Numbered from the stretch's first letter, positions 37,454 through 47,310 are shown. The stretch: DNA of 64,000 nt from Kushneria sinocarnis (GCF_003633775.1 NZ_RBIN01000005.1:62001-126000); one strand, 5' to 3'. A program made the numbers and translations. The notes: generated by a model not told the origin, from the letters alone.

Positions 37454-38218
37454 ATGAAACTGATCACGTTTGACGCCTTTCGCACCCTCGGCATGGCCGG
37501 CGTACGCTACATCAAGCCCGAACGCATGTACGATCATCTCGATGAAATCCGGGCGGCCGACTGGCTGCTGTTTCCGGGTTACTGGCAGATCAATACGCTG
37601 CTGTTCGGTCTGCACAAGCGGATCTTTCCCTCGCCGGCCACCTACTATCTGGGCCATGACAAGGTCGAGCAGACCCGCGTCATCCGGGCGGTCTTTCCCG
37701 AGGCCATGCCGCCCACCGAGATCCAGCCCGCCACTCGCGCCGGCATCGAGGTGATCGAGCAGGCCTTCGACTACCCGCTGATCGTCAAGGAGATCCGCAG
37801 CGCCCAGGGCCATGGCGTGCACCTGATCGCCGATCGCACCGAGCTGCAAGGCTTTGCCGACGCGCACGAGACCCTCTACGTACAGCCGCGGCTGCCGATC
37901 GATCGTGACCTGCGCATCGTCATCGTGGGGGATGAGGTACTGACGGCCTACTGGCGCATCACGCCGATGGGAGGTTACCGGGCCAATGTCTCCCAGGGCG
38001 GCGAGATCGTCTTCGACGATATACCGCAGGCCGCCATCGCCATGGCACTGGAGATTGCGAAACGCCTGGATATCGACCATGCCGGCTTCGATATCGCGAT
38101 GGTCGGGGGGAAGCCGGTCCTGCTCGAATTCAACCGGCTGTTCGGCAATCAGGGCATCGACAACGCCAGTCGTCAGCTGGGCGGCGCCATGCAGCGCTGG
38201 CTGGAGCGCCATACCTGA
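37454..38218 (+). CDS. ATP-grasp domain protein (RimK-like)
   Basis: A 254-residue cytoplasmic protein with an ATP-grasp fold related to RimK and glutathione-synthetase-type ligases. Seen: GHDKVEQTRVIRAVFPEAMPPTEI, PLIVKEIRSAQGHGVHLIAD (the P-loop-like grasp strand and flexible loop), RDLRIVIVGDEVLTAYWRI and LLEFNRLFGNQGID, the usual metal-binding E-x-N motif. Such ligases join a carboxylate to an amine through an acyl phosphate; the substrate here is unknown. The start MKLITFDAF at 37454 drops a non-conserved leader. No good ribosome site is seen, so the start is moderately sure. Confidence 0.82.
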   Translation: MKLITFDAFRTLGMAGVRYIKPERMYDHLDEIRAADWLLFPGYWQINTLLFGLHKRIFPSPATYYLGHDKVEQTRVIRAVFPEAMPPTEIQPATRAGIEVIEQAFDYPLIVKEIRSAQGHGVHLIADRTELQGFADAHETLYVQPRLPIDRDLRIVIVGDEVLTAYWRITPMGGYRANVSQGGEIVFDDIPQAAIAMALEIAKRLDIDHAGFDIAMVGGKPVLLEFNRLFGNQGIDNASRQLGGAMQRWLERHT

Positions 38219-38258
38219 TGCCGAAGAGCGCTACCCGGGCGCGCTGTCGAGCACGTGA

Positions 38259-39596
38259 CTACTCGCCGCGCAGCCGGCCGCCCATCTCCTGGGCGAGATC
38301 GACCGCATAGTGGTCGGTCATGCCGCCGATGAAGTCGAGCATGCGGCGGTAGCTGTCATAGAGCGGCCACTGGGCCAGCGGGGTGTTCTCGCCGATCAGC
38401 ATCAGCACGCGCTGGTGCTTGTAGCTCGAGAGTCCGGTGTGGTGCAGCTCGTGCGCCGCACCGATGAAGGTCTCCAGCAGCAGCCCGAGGGTGGTATGGG
38501 CACCGATCTCCATCTTGGCCTTGCGCGCGTTGCGAAAGATGCGTTCGCGGGCGGTCTTCTTGGCCTCGCCGACCCCCCAGCCGAGATCGGGATGGCAGAG
38601 ATCAAGCAGGTCATCCTCGAGCCGGCCGTGCAGCAGCTCCTGCTCGTGCTCGACAAAGGCCCCGGCCACTTCGGTAACCGCGCGCTCCATGGCCGCACCG
38701 CGCAGGGCGGCAATCCGCCGGCGCTGGGAGACGCCCTCGCGCTCCATCCGCTCGTAGCCCTCGGGGGGCGCGCCGGCAATGTGGATCAGGATGTCGGCCA
38801 CCTCCTGATAGCGCAGGATGCCCATCTCCAGGCCGTCCTCGAGATCCAGCAGCGCATAGCAGATATCGTCGGCGGCCTCGACCAGCCAGGCCAGCGGATG
38901 CCGAGACCATGACCAGTCGCCGGTCCGCAGCAGCCCCAGCCCCTCGGCGACCTCGGCCAGCATGTGCTTCTCGGACTGGTAGGCACCGAACTTGCCGGTC
39001 ATGCCCGCGCTCTCTACCGTCCAGGGATACTTCAGCATCGCCCCCAGGGTGGGCATGGTCAGCCGCATGCCGCCCCGGAACTGGTTGTATTCGATCTGGG
39101 TGACCGTGCGAAAGCCCTGGGCGTTGCCCTCGTAGGTCAGCAGGTCGGCACGCTCGACCGCGTCGAGATCATCGAGCAGACCGCTGCCGTTGTGAACGGC
39201 ACTGGTGAACCAGTCGCGGATTGCGTACTCACCGGCATGGCCGAAGGGCGGATTGCCGATGTCATGTCCCAGGCAGGCGGCCTGCACGATGACGCCCAGA
39301 TCCGCCGGCGCGATCCAGGCCGGCAACTGATCGCTGAGCTGCTCGCCGACGATCATCCCCAGACTGCGGCCGACACAGCCCACTTCCAGCGAGTGTGTCA
39401 GCCGGGTATGGATATGATCATTCTCGGTCAGCGGATGGACCTGGGTCTTGCGGCCCAGCCGCCGAAACGAGCCGGCAAACACGATGCGGTCGAAATCCTT
39501 GTGAAACGGACTGCGACCGATCTCGCGCTCGCTGCCGGAGGGCTTGTCATTGAGCCGCGCAGGGTCCAGCAGCTGCTGCCACTGCATTCTTGTCAT
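38259..39596 (-). CDS. dgt: Deoxyguanosinetriphosphate triphosphohydrolase (dGTPase), HD domain
   Basis: A 445-residue cytoplasmic HD-domain enzyme that splits dGTP to deoxyguanosine and triphosphate, affecting dNTP pools. The N-terminal RSPFHKDFDRIVFAGSFRRLGRKTQVHPL is family-typical. The metal site is seen as HTRLTHSLEVG (first His) and CLGHDIGNPPFGHAGE (His-Asp pair), with a later Asp in EAADDICYALLDLEDG. At this length it is nearer the Dgt type 1 enzymes than the shorter type. Three in-frame ATGs exist (39620, 39596, 39587); 39596 has AAGG close upstream. Confidence 0.92.
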   Translation of the reverse strand: MTRMQWQQLLDPARLNDKPSGSEREIGRSPFHKDFDRIVFAGSFRRLGRKTQVHPLTENDHIHTRLTHSLEVGCVGRSLGMIVGEQLSDQLPAWIAPADLGVIVQAACLGHDIGNPPFGHAGEYAIRDWFTSAVHNGSGLLDDLDAVERADLLTYEGNAQGFRTVTQIEYNQFRGGMRLTMPTLGAMLKYPWTVESAGMTGKFGAYQSEKHMLAEVAEGLGLLRTGDWSWSRHPLAWLVEAADDICYALLDLEDGLEMGILRYQEVADILIHIAGAPPEGYERMEREGVSQRRRIAALRGAAMERAVTEVAGAFVEHEQELLHGRLEDDLLDLCHPDLGWGVGEAKKTARERIFRNARKAKMEIGAHTTLGLLLETFIGAAHELHHTGLSSYKHQRVLMLIGENTPLAQWPLYDSYRRMLDFIGGMTDHYAVDLAQEMGGRLRGE

Positions 39597-39646
39597 GCCT
39601 TCATCCCGTTGCCGTGTCATCCACCGTCACCGGCGTGCCGCCGGGA

Positions 39647-40510
39647 CTACTCGCTCACATCCATGTAGCGCCGCGCCCACTCGCGGTTCTCCTCGAGGGT
39701 CGAGTAGCGGGTGGAGAGTTCGGAGGCATCGAGCTCGCCCTCGGCAATGCCGCGCTGCTCGCGCAGGCAGTCATAGGTCGCCTTGATCGCCGCGAAATAG
39801 GCCGCGTGGCCGTTGACCACCACGCGCACGCCGGCCTCGGCCAGCCGCGCCCGGTCGCGCAGCTCGGGGTTGTCGTAGGCCACCAGCATGATCGGCACGC
39901 TCAGGTGGCGGGCCACTTCCTCGAGGTGATCGAAGTTGCGGATGCCGACCATGCAGATCCCGTCGGCGCCGGCCTCCTGATAGGCCATCGTGCGGGTAAT
40001 GGTATCCTCGACGCTGAGCTGGCCGGCATTGGTGCGCGCAAAGATCGCCATGGCCGGATCGATGCGCGCTTCCAGCGCGGCCTGGATCTTGCCGACCCCC
40101 TCCTCGAGCGGAATCAGATCGGTGGACTTGTGACCGTACCTGGCCGGCAGCAGGGTATCCTCGATGGTCAGTGCCGCCACCCCCGCACGCTCCAGTTCGG
40201 AGACGGTGCGCATCACATTGAGGGCGTTGCCGTAGCCGTGATCGGCATCGGCAATGATCGGCAGCCGCGCGACCCGGCCGATCCGGGTCGCCTGCTCGGT
40301 GAACTCGCTCAGCGTGATCAGCGCAAAATCGGGGGCGGCCAGTACCTGCAGCGAGGCCACCGAACCGCCCAGAATGCCGATCTCGAAACCGAGATCGGCG
40401 GCAATGCGGGCCGACATGGGATCGAATGTCGATGCCGTGTAGTAGCACTGTCGATTGTCGAGCAGAGCGCGGAATTCCTTGCGCAGATCGTGCTGGGAAG
40501 GCGTGGCCAT
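39647..40510 (-). CDS. Oxaloacetate decarboxylase of the PEP mutase/isocitrate lyase superfamily
   Basis: A 287-residue cytoplasmic Mg2+-dependent (beta/alpha)8 enzyme. It matches the Pseudomonas PA4872-type oxaloacetate decarboxylase in length and motifs: [19 protein letters not shown] near the N-terminus, [16 protein letters not shown] (metal-binding Asp pair), [12 protein letters not shown] and IFARTNAG. The Cys of the isocitrate-lyase KKCGH motif is absent, so it is not an isocitrate or methylisocitrate lyase. The ribosome site is AGGAG. It lies 50 bases upstream of dgt on the same strand, so the two may be co-transcribed. Confidence 0.9.
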   Translation of the reverse strand: MATPSQHDLRKEFRALLDNRQCYYTASTFDPMSARIAADLGFEIGILGGSVASLQVLAAPDFALITLSEFTEQATRIGRVARLPIIADADHGYGNALNVMRTVSELERAGVAALTIEDTLLPARYGHKSTDLIPLEEGVGKIQAALEARIDPAMAIFARTNAGQLSVEDTITRTMAYQEAGADGICMVGIRNFDHLEEVARHLSVPIMLVAYDNPELRDRARLAEAGVRVVVNGHAAYFAAIKATYDCLREQRGIAEGELDASELSTRYSTLEENREWARRYMDVSE

Positions 40511-40661
40511 GATAACTCCTGAAACCGCCGAAAACGGTCGATGCGACCCGGGTACAATGGCGCATTACTTTATACGTTTGCCGGGCGTGGCACCAATGCC
40601 GGCGTCGGAACCGACCCGGCGCTGGTACGCCCCGGGCCTCTCCCGCCGGCGCTCCGGGCGG

Positions 40662-42077
40662 TCAGTCGCTGCCATCCGCCAGCGCCGGCAGCAGCACCTT
40701 GAGCTTGCGGGTCAGGGTATTGCGCCCCCAGCCCAGCAGCTCGGCGGCCTCACCCTTGCGCCCGCCGGTGTGCTTGAGCGCCGTTTCGATCAGGATGCGC
40801 TCGAAATCCGGCACGGCCTCCTCGAGCAGATGGGTATGCCCCGCGGCCAGGGCGCGATCGGCCCATTCGCGAAAGGCGCCGCGCCAGTCCCCGGCGGCCA
40901 TCTCGGCGCTGCCGACCTCGCGCAGCTCGGGCGGCAGGTCATCGACCAGAATCTCGCGCCCCGAGGCCATCACCGTCAGCCAGCGGCAGGTGTTTTCGAG
41001 CTGACGCACATTGCCGGGCCAGGAGAGGCGCGCCAGATGCGCTTCGGCCTCCTCGGTCAGAAGCTTGGGCTCGGCGGAGAGCTCCTTGGCCGCCTCGGCC
41101 AGGAAGTGATGCGCCAGCCGCGGGATGTCCTCGCGCCGCTCGGCCAGCCGCGGCAGTTGAATGCGGATCACGTTGAGGCGATGATAGAGATCCTCGCGAA
41201 AGCGCCCTTCGCTCACCAGCTGTTCGAGATTCTGGTGGGTGGCGGCAATAATCCGCACATCGACCTTCACCGAGGTGTGACCGCCCACCCGGTAGAACTC
41301 GCCATCGGCCAGCACCCGCAGCAGCCGGGTCTGGGTTTCGGCCGGCATGTCACCGATCTCGTCGAGAAAGAGCGTGCCGCCATCAGCCTGTTCGAAACGC
41401 CCGCGCCGCTGCGAAGTCGCACCGGTAAAGGCACCCTTCTCGTGGCCGAACAGCTCCGATTCCATCAGATCGCGCGGAATCGCCGCCATGTTCAGGGCGA
41501 TGAAGGGGGATCGGGCCCGGGGGCTGTGCTGATGCAGCGCCTGGGCGACCCGCTCCTTGCCGGTGCCCGATTCGCCGTTGATCATCACCGTGATATGTGA
41601 CTGCGACAGCCGGCCGATGGCACGAAAGACCTCCTGCATGGCCGGCGCTTCCCCGATGATTTCGGTATCGATGCCCTCCGGCTCCCGCGAGGGCGTCCTG
41701 CGCTCCTGGGCATGCGCGATCGCCCGGCGCACCAGCGCCAGGGCGTCGTCCACATCGAAGGGCTTGGGCAGGTATTCGAAGGCCCCGCCCTGATAGGACG
41801 CCACGGCACTGTCGAGATCGGAGTGCGCCGTCATGACGATGACCGGCATGTCAGGATGACGCTCACGGGTCCGGGCCATCAGATCCAGCCCATCAATGCC
41901 CGGCATGCGGATATCGGTCAGCAGCACATCCGGCGGCTGCCGCTCCATGGCCATTTCGGCCTGATCGGCGCGCTCGAAGCACTCCACCTCGATATCGGGC
42001 TGGGCGAGCGTACGCTCGAGCACCCAGCGGATGGCGCGATCGTCATCGACGACGTAGACGCGGGCGATATCACTCAT
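40662..42077 (-). CDS. glnG: Nitrogen regulation response regulator NtrC (GlnG)
   Basis: A 471-residue sigma-54 activator of nitrogen-assimilation genes. The receiver domain (1-120) has phospho-acceptor Asp55 in LLTDIRMPG, and Lys near 104 in LPKPFD. The AAA+ domain has GESGTGKE, an intact [15 protein letters not shown] loop and [34 protein letters not shown], i.e. the full-length segment that the other sigma-54 regulator in this window lacks. The C-terminal Fis-type HTH reads [24 protein letters not shown]. The start overlaps the ntrB stop by 4 bases (ATGA). Likely targets include glnA nearby, whose upstream region has NtrC-type dyads. Confidence 0.96.
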   Translation of the reverse strand: MSDIARVYVVDDDRAIRWVLERTLAQPDIEVECFERADQAEMAMERQPPDVLLTDIRMPGIDGLDLMARTRERHPDMPVIVMTAHSDLDSAVASYQGGAFEYLPKPFDVDDALALVRRAIAHAQERRTPSREPEGIDTEIIGEAPAMQEVFRAIGRLSQSHITVMINGESGTGKERVAQALHQHSPRARSPFIALNMAAIPRDLMESELFGHEKGAFTGATSQRRGRFEQADGGTLFLDEIGDMPAETQTRLLRVLADGEFYRVGGHTSVKVDVRIIAATHQNLEQLVSEGRFREDLYHRLNVIRIQLPRLAERREDIPRLAHHFLAEAAKELSAEPKLLTEEAEAHLARLSWPGNVRQLENTCRWLTVMASGREILVDDLPPELREVGSAEMAAGDWRGAFREWADRALAAGHTHLLEEAVPDFERILIETALKHTGGRKGEAAELLGWGRNTLTRKLKVLLPALADGSD

Positions 42078-43168
42078 GCTTGGCCTCCATGCTCGTGCCT
42101 GGCGCTGTGTTCGCCGGAAACGTCCAGCGGAATCAACAGGCGGAATTCGGTATGACCGGGCTGACTGTGGCACTCGATCAGGCCCTGGTGCTGATGCAGG
42201 ATCGACTGGGAGATCGACAGCCCCAGCCCGCTGCCTTCGGCCCGGCCCGAGATCATCGGGTAGAACAGCGATTCCCGCAGCGTTTCGGGGATTCCGGGAC
42301 CGTTGTCGATGATGGATACCTCGCAGACCAGCCGGTGGCGCTCGGCCCCCAGCGTGAACTGACGCCGTGCGCGGGTGCGCAACGTCACCGCGGGTTCGGC
42401 GGTTTCATGCTCTGCCAGCGCCTGCACCGCGTTGCGGGCGACATTGAGCACGGCCTGGATCAGGGCGGACTCGTCGCCGGTAATGTCGGGCAGGCTGGGA
42501 TCGTAGTCGCGCAGCAGGGCGACCCGCCCGGTTTCGGCGTCGAGCAGGGTCCGCACCCGCTCGAGCACGGCATGGATGTTGAGCGGGCCGTGCTGCACCG
42601 GCTTGTTGGGCCCCAGCATGCGATCGACCAGATCGCGCAGGCGATCGGCCTCTTCCACGATGATGCGGGTGAACTCGGTCAGACTGTCATCGGGCAGATC
42701 GCGCTCGAGCAGCTGGGCGGCCCCCCGAATGCCCCCCAGCGGATTCTTGACCTCGTGCGCCAGTCCGCGGGTCAGCACCTTGACCATCTCCTGACGGGCC
42801 ATCAGCGTCTCTTCACGGGAGATCCGCATCAGCCGATCACGCGATTCGAACTCCAGCAGCAGCTCCCGGGCGGACAGGGGGGTGGCCGTGTAGTCCACGG
42901 TGATGCTCTCCCCGCTGCTCAGGAACAGCTGCGCCTCACGCTGGGTGAAGGGATGCTGGTCGCGCAGTGACTGACGCAGCATGGTGCTGATGCGCCCCTC
43001 CTCACCATCCAGACACTCCAGGAAGGTATTACCGGCCCGGCTCAGACTGACGCTCAAAAGCGCTTCGGCGGCCGGATTGAGCCAGCGCACCCGCAGTTGT
43101 TCATCAAGCAGCACGACCGCTGTGGTGAGATGTTCCAGCAGCCGCTGATGCATGCCGTGTTCCGTCAT
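42074..43168 (-). CDS. glnL: Nitrogen regulation sensor histidine kinase NtrB (GlnL)
   Basis: A 364-residue cytoplasmic histidine kinase/phosphatase that controls NtrC phosphorylation in response to PII proteins. An N-terminal PAS domain (about 8-110) has ltTAVVLLDEQLRVRWLNPAAE. The H-box GLAHEVKNPLGGIRGAAQLLE holds phospho-acceptor His138. The ATPase part has N-box NVARNAVQAL, G1 DNGPGIPE and G2 GSGLGLSISQ. The start MTEHGMHQRL at 43168 has GGGGAGAG upstream, and a sigma-54 promoter lies about 30-50 bases further up. Forms an operon with ntrC. Confidence 0.96.
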   Translation of the reverse strand: MTEHGMHQRLLEHLTTAVVLLDEQLRVRWLNPAAEALLSVSLSRAGNTFLECLDGEEGRISTMLRQSLRDQHPFTQREAQLFLSSGESITVDYTATPLSARELLLEFESRDRLMRISREETLMARQEMVKVLTRGLAHEVKNPLGGIRGAAQLLERDLPDDSLTEFTRIIVEEADRLRDLVDRMLGPNKPVQHGPLNIHAVLERVRTLLDAETGRVALLRDYDPSLPDITGDESALIQAVLNVARNAVQALAEHETAEPAVTLRTRARRQFTLGAERHRLVCEVSIIDNGPGIPETLRESLFYPMISGRAEGSGLGLSISQSILHQHQGLIECHSQPGHTEFRLLIPLDVSGEHSARHEHGGQA

Positions 43169-43199
43169 CGTGATCTCTCCCCGGTAGTGCCTGAGCTGG

Positions 43200-43215
43200 T
43201 GCAAGAAGCGCGCCA
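43200..43215 (-). promoter_or_regulatory. Sigma-54 promoter of ntrBC
   Basis: Read on the minus strand, TGGCGCGCTTCTTGCA has GG/GC spaced by 10 bases and differs from the RpoN consensus TGGCACGNNNNTTGCW at one base. Transcription should start near 43189, about 21 bases before the ntrB ATG. Confidence 0.72.
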
Positions 43216-43313
43216 GTCTCGTGCAAACCGGATCCCGGTCCTGCACCACAACCGACAATGGCGGCCATGGCCTGACGGCAGCCGGTCAGCCCGGTCCACT
43301 CTGACCGCAATAT

Positions 43314-43330
43314 TGCACCACTACAGTGCA
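43314..43330. promoter_or_regulatory. NtrC-type binding site upstream of ntrBC
   Basis: TGCACCACTACAGTGCA matches the NtrC dyad TGCACC-N5-GGTGCA with one mismatch. It is about 125-140 bases upstream of the predicted ntrB transcription start, the normal enhancer range for a sigma-54 promoter. Confidence 0.65.
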
Positions 43331-43366
43331 TGACATCAGCCACTCTGACACTCATGAGGGCAGGCG

Positions 43367-43912
43367 TCAGGGGGCCGCAGCCACGTGCAGTGTCAGCCGC
43401 GCCGAGCGCTGACGCACCCGGCCTGCACCATCCACCAGCTCGGCCCGCAGCTGATGCGAACCGGCGGCGAGGCCGCGAACCAGAAAGGCGGTGGCATGCA
43501 GGGGGGATTGATGCAGCCGACCATCCACCGTCAGCTGCACCCGAACACCTGCAGCCAGCGACGGATGGCAGCGCAGCCGCAGGGCAATGCCGGTGGCCGC
43601 TTCATGCGGCGTGATCGAGCGCTCGGGCGACGACAGCGTCAGGGACAGTCGTGTACAGCCCCGCCACACCGTGCCGGGAGGTGCCGCACCCCGTACCTCC
43701 CCTTCTGCCGGCGCCAGCACCCGGGGCGCTGCCGGCAGGCGACGCTCGCCCTGCGGGCGGTCGCTCCAGTACACCCGGCCCTGATCATCCACCTGGCGGT
43801 AGAACGCCGTATCGGCCGCGGCCGTGGCGGCCAGCAGCAGGGCGGCAAGCCCCGCAAGGCGCGCTCCGAGGCGGGTACGCCCCACTGCAGGGGGCTGTTG
43901 CAACGATGTCAT
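43367..43912 (-). CDS. DUF4124-domain periplasmic protein
   Basis: A 181-residue exported protein of unknown role. A signal peptide (LAGLAALLLAATAAADTA) is followed at once by the DUF4124 pattern FYRQVDDQGRVYWSDRPQGERRL. The C-terminal half (about 80-178) is a beta-rich Ig-like region: TVWRGCTRLSLTLSSPERSITPHEAATGIALRLRCHPSL, with two cysteines that may pair, then VQLTVDGRLHQSPLHATAFLVRGLAAGSHQLRAELVDGAGRV. DUF4124 proteins next to ntrBC and glnA are common in gammaproteobacteria, but the link to nitrogen control is not known. Confidence 0.85.
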   Translation of the reverse strand: MTSLQQPPAVGRTRLGARLAGLAALLLAATAAADTAFYRQVDDQGRVYWSDRPQGERRLPAAPRVLAPAEGEVRGAAPPGTVWRGCTRLSLTLSSPERSITPHEAATGIALRLRCHPSLAAGVRVQLTVDGRLHQSPLHATAFLVRGLAAGSHQLRAELVDGAGRVRQRSARLTLHVAAAP

Positions 43913-44149
43913 GGCCGGGTCCGGAGGAGGAAACCGTACCAGGGTAGCCGAGCCCGCACGGCGGGCATCGCCCGATAAGCCGGCGTCCGCCTGCCCTGTT
44001 CGGGCCGGATGCGGCCACGCCGCCCCCTGGGAATGGGGTTTTTAATTATAACGTGTGTAAGCCTTTTGACTTACATCGGGCGCCGCTAAACAAGCCACAT
44101 CACTCTTTCGTACGGTAAAGCCTCATTCACGCAGTACCCGGAGGTTTTC

Positions 44150-45676
44150 ATGAGCGAATACACGACCGTACTCGACTATGGCGCTGATGCGAGCGGCAAG
44201 AGCGATTCCAGCCAGGCCTTTCGCAAGATGGCCGAGGACTCGTCGATCTCGACCGTCATCGTCCCGAATGGCATCTTCCGCATCGACTCGACCGTCGATC
44301 TGAAAATGAAGAATCTGCAGGGTCCGGGGAAATCCCGTTACGGTCAGGCCACTTCCAAATCCAGCCACCTCACCACCGGCAAGCTGACCGGCGAGAACGA
44401 TTACCTGTTCAAAAATCAGGGCCCGATAGTGGACGGCCTGACGTTCCGCAACCTGGGCAAGGGCGGCGTTTTCGATCTGTTCAGCTATAACGCCGTGGTG
44501 CGCAACTGCTATTTCGAACAGCTCGGCACCGCCATGTTCGAGGAAGACGCCTTCGTCAACTTCCGGGTCGAGTTCTGCAACTTCACCTCGGTAGGTTACG
44601 GCATTCGCCAGACAAAGGGCGGCGCACTCAACACGACCGTCCATGTCATCGGGTGCGAATTCAACAGCACCCATCACGGCCTGATCTTTGCCGGCAAGCT
44701 CTGGGGGTCCAACTTCTGCCAGAACATCTTCGAACAGATGGATGGTGATGCCATCAGGGCTTCGCACATCTATGTCTGCAACTTCGAAGGCAACTGGTGG
44801 GAAGGGCACAACGGCCATGACAGCGACAAGTACCCTGACGGCTACCCCTGCCTGCGCGTGACCGAATCCCAGCAGATGATGAACAACACGGCCAGCTCCA
44901 ACCAGGTGGCCGATGGCTGGCTGAACCTGTTCAACCTCGATGAGGAAGGCCGCAACGGTGGCGGCATGGGGGGTGTCTCCACCAACAAGGGGCTGCTGCG
45001 TGTCATCAGCAGTGTCGGCAAGTCGACCAAGCTGACCCCGGATGGCCTCACCTCCAGCCGCGCGGACTGGATCGGCGCCGATCCACTGATGATCTGCGCC
45101 GGACGCTCCAGGGGAGGCGGCTGGTCACAGGACATTGCCCTGCGCACCGGTGGCCCGGGCGGCGATGGCGGCCATGTCACGCTCGACAACTATCCGGAAA
45201 ACAGTGGCGGCGTCTTCAAGAGCTCGCTGCGGTTCTTGAAGCTGGTGGACGGGGACAACAAGCGCCATGAATCGCTGCGGCTGGTGCGCGATGGCGCTGA
45301 CCACCCCCAGCCCGGCCTGATCGGCCGCTCCGAGCTGGAACAGGACCATGTGGCCCTGACCGGGGTGCCCGCCCAGTGCTATGTCTGTGAAGGTGGCCGC
45401 TCCCGCGGTCTGGAAGCCTTTACCGACATCGACCGCGGCACCGAGGGCGAAATCTCGCTGGCGGCCGTCTATGGCTTCGACAACCCCATGCTCAACGTCA
45501 CGGTCGAGGACCGCGGCATCGTGCTCGACGGGGTCACCTATGACAAGGGAGAGACCTGGAATCACAGCGACTCCCGCTCCTCCCGCTGGCTGACCCTGCA
45601 CTTCGTCGATCGTCAGACGGGGCAGCCGAAGACGCCGAAGGGCTTCTGGCTCTGGTTCAACCTGCACACCAACTGA
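44150..45676 (+). CDS. Pectate-lyase-3/phage-tailspike-like parallel beta-helix protein
   Basis: A 508-residue protein starting TTVLDYGADASGKSDSSQAF, the N-terminal cap common to phage tailspikes and Pectate_lyase_3 proteins. Short coils follow (VDGLTFRNLGKGGVFDLFSYNAVVRNCYFEQLG, VEFCNFTSVGYG, VIGCEFNSTHHGLIF, NFCQNIFEQMDGDAI), consistent with a right-handed beta-helix to about residue 240. The C-terminal half (about 270-508) is unlike anything I recognise and ends WLWFNLHTN. There is no signal peptide. It may be a polysaccharide lyase/depolymerase, a structural adhesin or a phage relic. It has its own GGAGG site, an AT-rich upstream region and a terminator. No other phage genes are nearby. 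Confidence 0.78.
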   Translation: MSEYTTVLDYGADASGKSDSSQAFRKMAEDSSISTVIVPNGIFRIDSTVDLKMKNLQGPGKSRYGQATSKSSHLTTGKLTGENDYLFKNQGPIVDGLTFRNLGKGGVFDLFSYNAVVRNCYFEQLGTAMFEEDAFVNFRVEFCNFTSVGYGIRQTKGGALNTTVHVIGCEFNSTHHGLIFAGKLWGSNFCQNIFEQMDGDAIRASHIYVCNFEGNWWEGHNGHDSDKYPDGYPCLRVTESQQMMNNTASSNQVADGWLNLFNLDEEGRNGGGMGGVSTNKGLLRVISSVGKSTKLTPDGLTSSRADWIGADPLMICAGRSRGGGWSQDIALRTGGPGGDGGHVTLDNYPENSGGVFKSSLRFLKLVDGDNKRHESLRLVRDGADHPQPGLIGRSELEQDHVALTGVPAQCYVCEGGRSRGLEAFTDIDRGTEGEISLAAVYGFDNPMLNVTVEDRGIVLDGVTYDKGETWNHSDSRSSRWLTLHFVDRQTGQPKTPKGFWLWFNLHTN

Positions 45677-45710
45677 TCCGCCGCCGCACGACCGATCGGC
45701 AACGCAAGAA

Positions 45711-45737
45711 AACGCCCCGCATGATGCGGGGCGCTTT
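45711..45737. terminator. Bidirectional terminator between the beta-helix gene and glnA
   Basis: CGCCCCGCA and TGCGGGGCG form a 9-bp stem with a TGA-type loop, flanked by A-rich and T-rich ends, between two convergent genes. Confidence 0.8.
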
Positions 45738-45790
45738 CATTGCGACCGGAGCGCGCCTGCCGGCTGACAGGCGGCCCCGGATGCGACAGC

Positions 45791-47197
45791 TCAGACGCTG
45801 TAGTAGAGATCGAACTCGACCGGCGTCGGCGCCATGCGCACTGCCGTGACCTCTTCCATCTTGAGCTCGATGTAGGCTTCGATCATGTCCTCGCTGAACA
45901 CGCCACCCTCGGTCAGGAAGTCGTGATCTTCCTTCAGGGCATCGAGTGCCTGGTCCAGGCTGTTGGCCACGGTGGGCACCGACTTGCCCTCTTCCGGCGG
46001 CAGGTCATAGAGGTTCTTGTCCATGGCATCGCCGGGATGGATCTTGTTGCGGATACCATCGATACCCGCCATCAGCATGGCAGCAAAGGCGAGATAGGGG
46101 TTGGCCGCCGGATCCGGGAAGCGGGTCTCGACACGCTTGGCCTTGGGGCTCGAGGTATACGGAATACGCAGCGAGGCACTGCGGTTGCGGGCGCTGTAGG
46201 CCAGCATGACCGGCGCCTCGAAGCCCGGCACCAGGCGCTTGTAGGAGTTGGTCGAGGGATTGGTGAAGGCGTTCAGGGCACGAGCGTGCTTGATGATGCC
46301 ACCGATGTAGTACAGCGCGGTCTCGGAGAGCCCGGCGTAGCCGTCACCGGCGAACATGTTCTCGCCGTCCTTCCAGAAGGACTGGTGCACGTGCATGCCG
46401 GAGCCGTTGTCACCGTTCATCGGCTTGGGCATGAAGGTGGCGGTCTTGCCGTAGGCGTGCGCCACGTTGTGGATCACGTACTTGAGGGTCTGCACCTCGT
46501 CACACTTCTGCACGAGGGTGTTGAACTTGACCCCGATCTCGTTCTGCCCGGCGTTGGCCACCTCGTGGTGATGCACCTCGACGCCCTGCCCCACGGACTC
46601 CAGCGTGGTGCACATGGCACTGCGGATATCGTGGAAGGAGTCGACCGGCGGCACCGGGAAGTAGCCGCCCTTGACGCGCGGCCGGTGGCCCATGTTGCCG
46701 CCTTCGAAGTTCTCGTCGGTCGCCCAGGCACCCTCTTCGGAGCTGATCCGGTAGTAGGAACCACGCAGGTCGGTCTTGAAATGCACCTCATCGAAGATGA
46801 AGAACTCGGGTTCCGGACCGAAGAAGGCCGTATCGCCCAGGCCGGTGTTCTTGAGGTAGGCTTCGGCGCGCTTGGCGATGGAGCGCGGGTCACGCTCATA
46901 ACCCTGCATGGTGGCCGGCTCGATGATGTCGCAGCGCAGCACCAGGGTGGGATCCTCGGTGAACGGATCGAGATAGGACGTGCCATCTTCCGGCATCAGG
47001 ATCATGTCGGACTCGTTGATCCCCTTCCAGCCATCGATGGAGGAGCCATCGAACATCTGACCGGTCTCGAAGAACTCTTCATCGACACTGCGCGCAGGAA
47101 TGGTGACGTGCTGCTCCTTGCCCCTGGTATCGGTAAAGCGCAGATCAACCCACCTGACGTCATTTTCCTCGATCAGGGCAAGTGTTTTCTCTGACAT
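45791..47197 (-). CDS. glnA: Glutamine synthetase, type I
   Basis: A 468-residue cytoplasmic dodecameric enzyme making glutamine from glutamate, ammonia and ATP. Marks in order: [28 protein letters not shown] (metal site), [44 protein letters not shown] (His near the active site), and [10 protein letters not shown], whose Tyr (about residue 397) is the adenylylation site of GS-I-beta enzymes. So both PII/GlnE control and NtrC control are expected. The start has GGAGG. Upstream lie a sigma-54 promoter and tandem NtrC-type dyads. Confidence 0.97.
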   Translation of the reverse strand: MSEKTLALIEENDVRWVDLRFTDTRGKEQHVTIPARSVDEEFFETGQMFDGSSIDGWKGINESDMILMPEDGTSYLDPFTEDPTLVLRCDIIEPATMQGYERDPRSIAKRAEAYLKNTGLGDTAFFGPEPEFFIFDEVHFKTDLRGSYYRISSEEGAWATDENFEGGNMGHRPRVKGGYFPVPPVDSFHDIRSAMCTTLESVGQGVEVHHHEVANAGQNEIGVKFNTLVQKCDEVQTLKYVIHNVAHAYGKTATFMPKPMNGDNGSGMHVHQSFWKDGENMFAGDGYAGLSETALYYIGGIIKHARALNAFTNPSTNSYKRLVPGFEAPVMLAYSARNRSASLRIPYTSSPKAKRVETRFPDPAANPYLAFAAMLMAGIDGIRNKIHPGDAMDKNLYDLPPEEGKSVPTVANSLDQALDALKEDHDFLTEGGVFSEDMIEAYIELKMEEVTAVRMAPTPVEFDLYYSV

Positions 47198-47310
47198 GAT
47201 GGTCCTCCGTTATGAGCGTGACGGCTCGGGATCGATAAACATCTTCTCGGCACTGTCGTTGTAACACGCTCACCTGTAGTGCATACAGGCCGTGTGCTGT
47301 CCCCAAATAA

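Noticed and set aside
43367-44149. A tRNA or phage attachment site next to the beta-helix gene
   Set aside because: No cloverleaf, tRNA-like 3' end or direct repeat pair flanking the gene could be found by eye, so an integration event is not supported.
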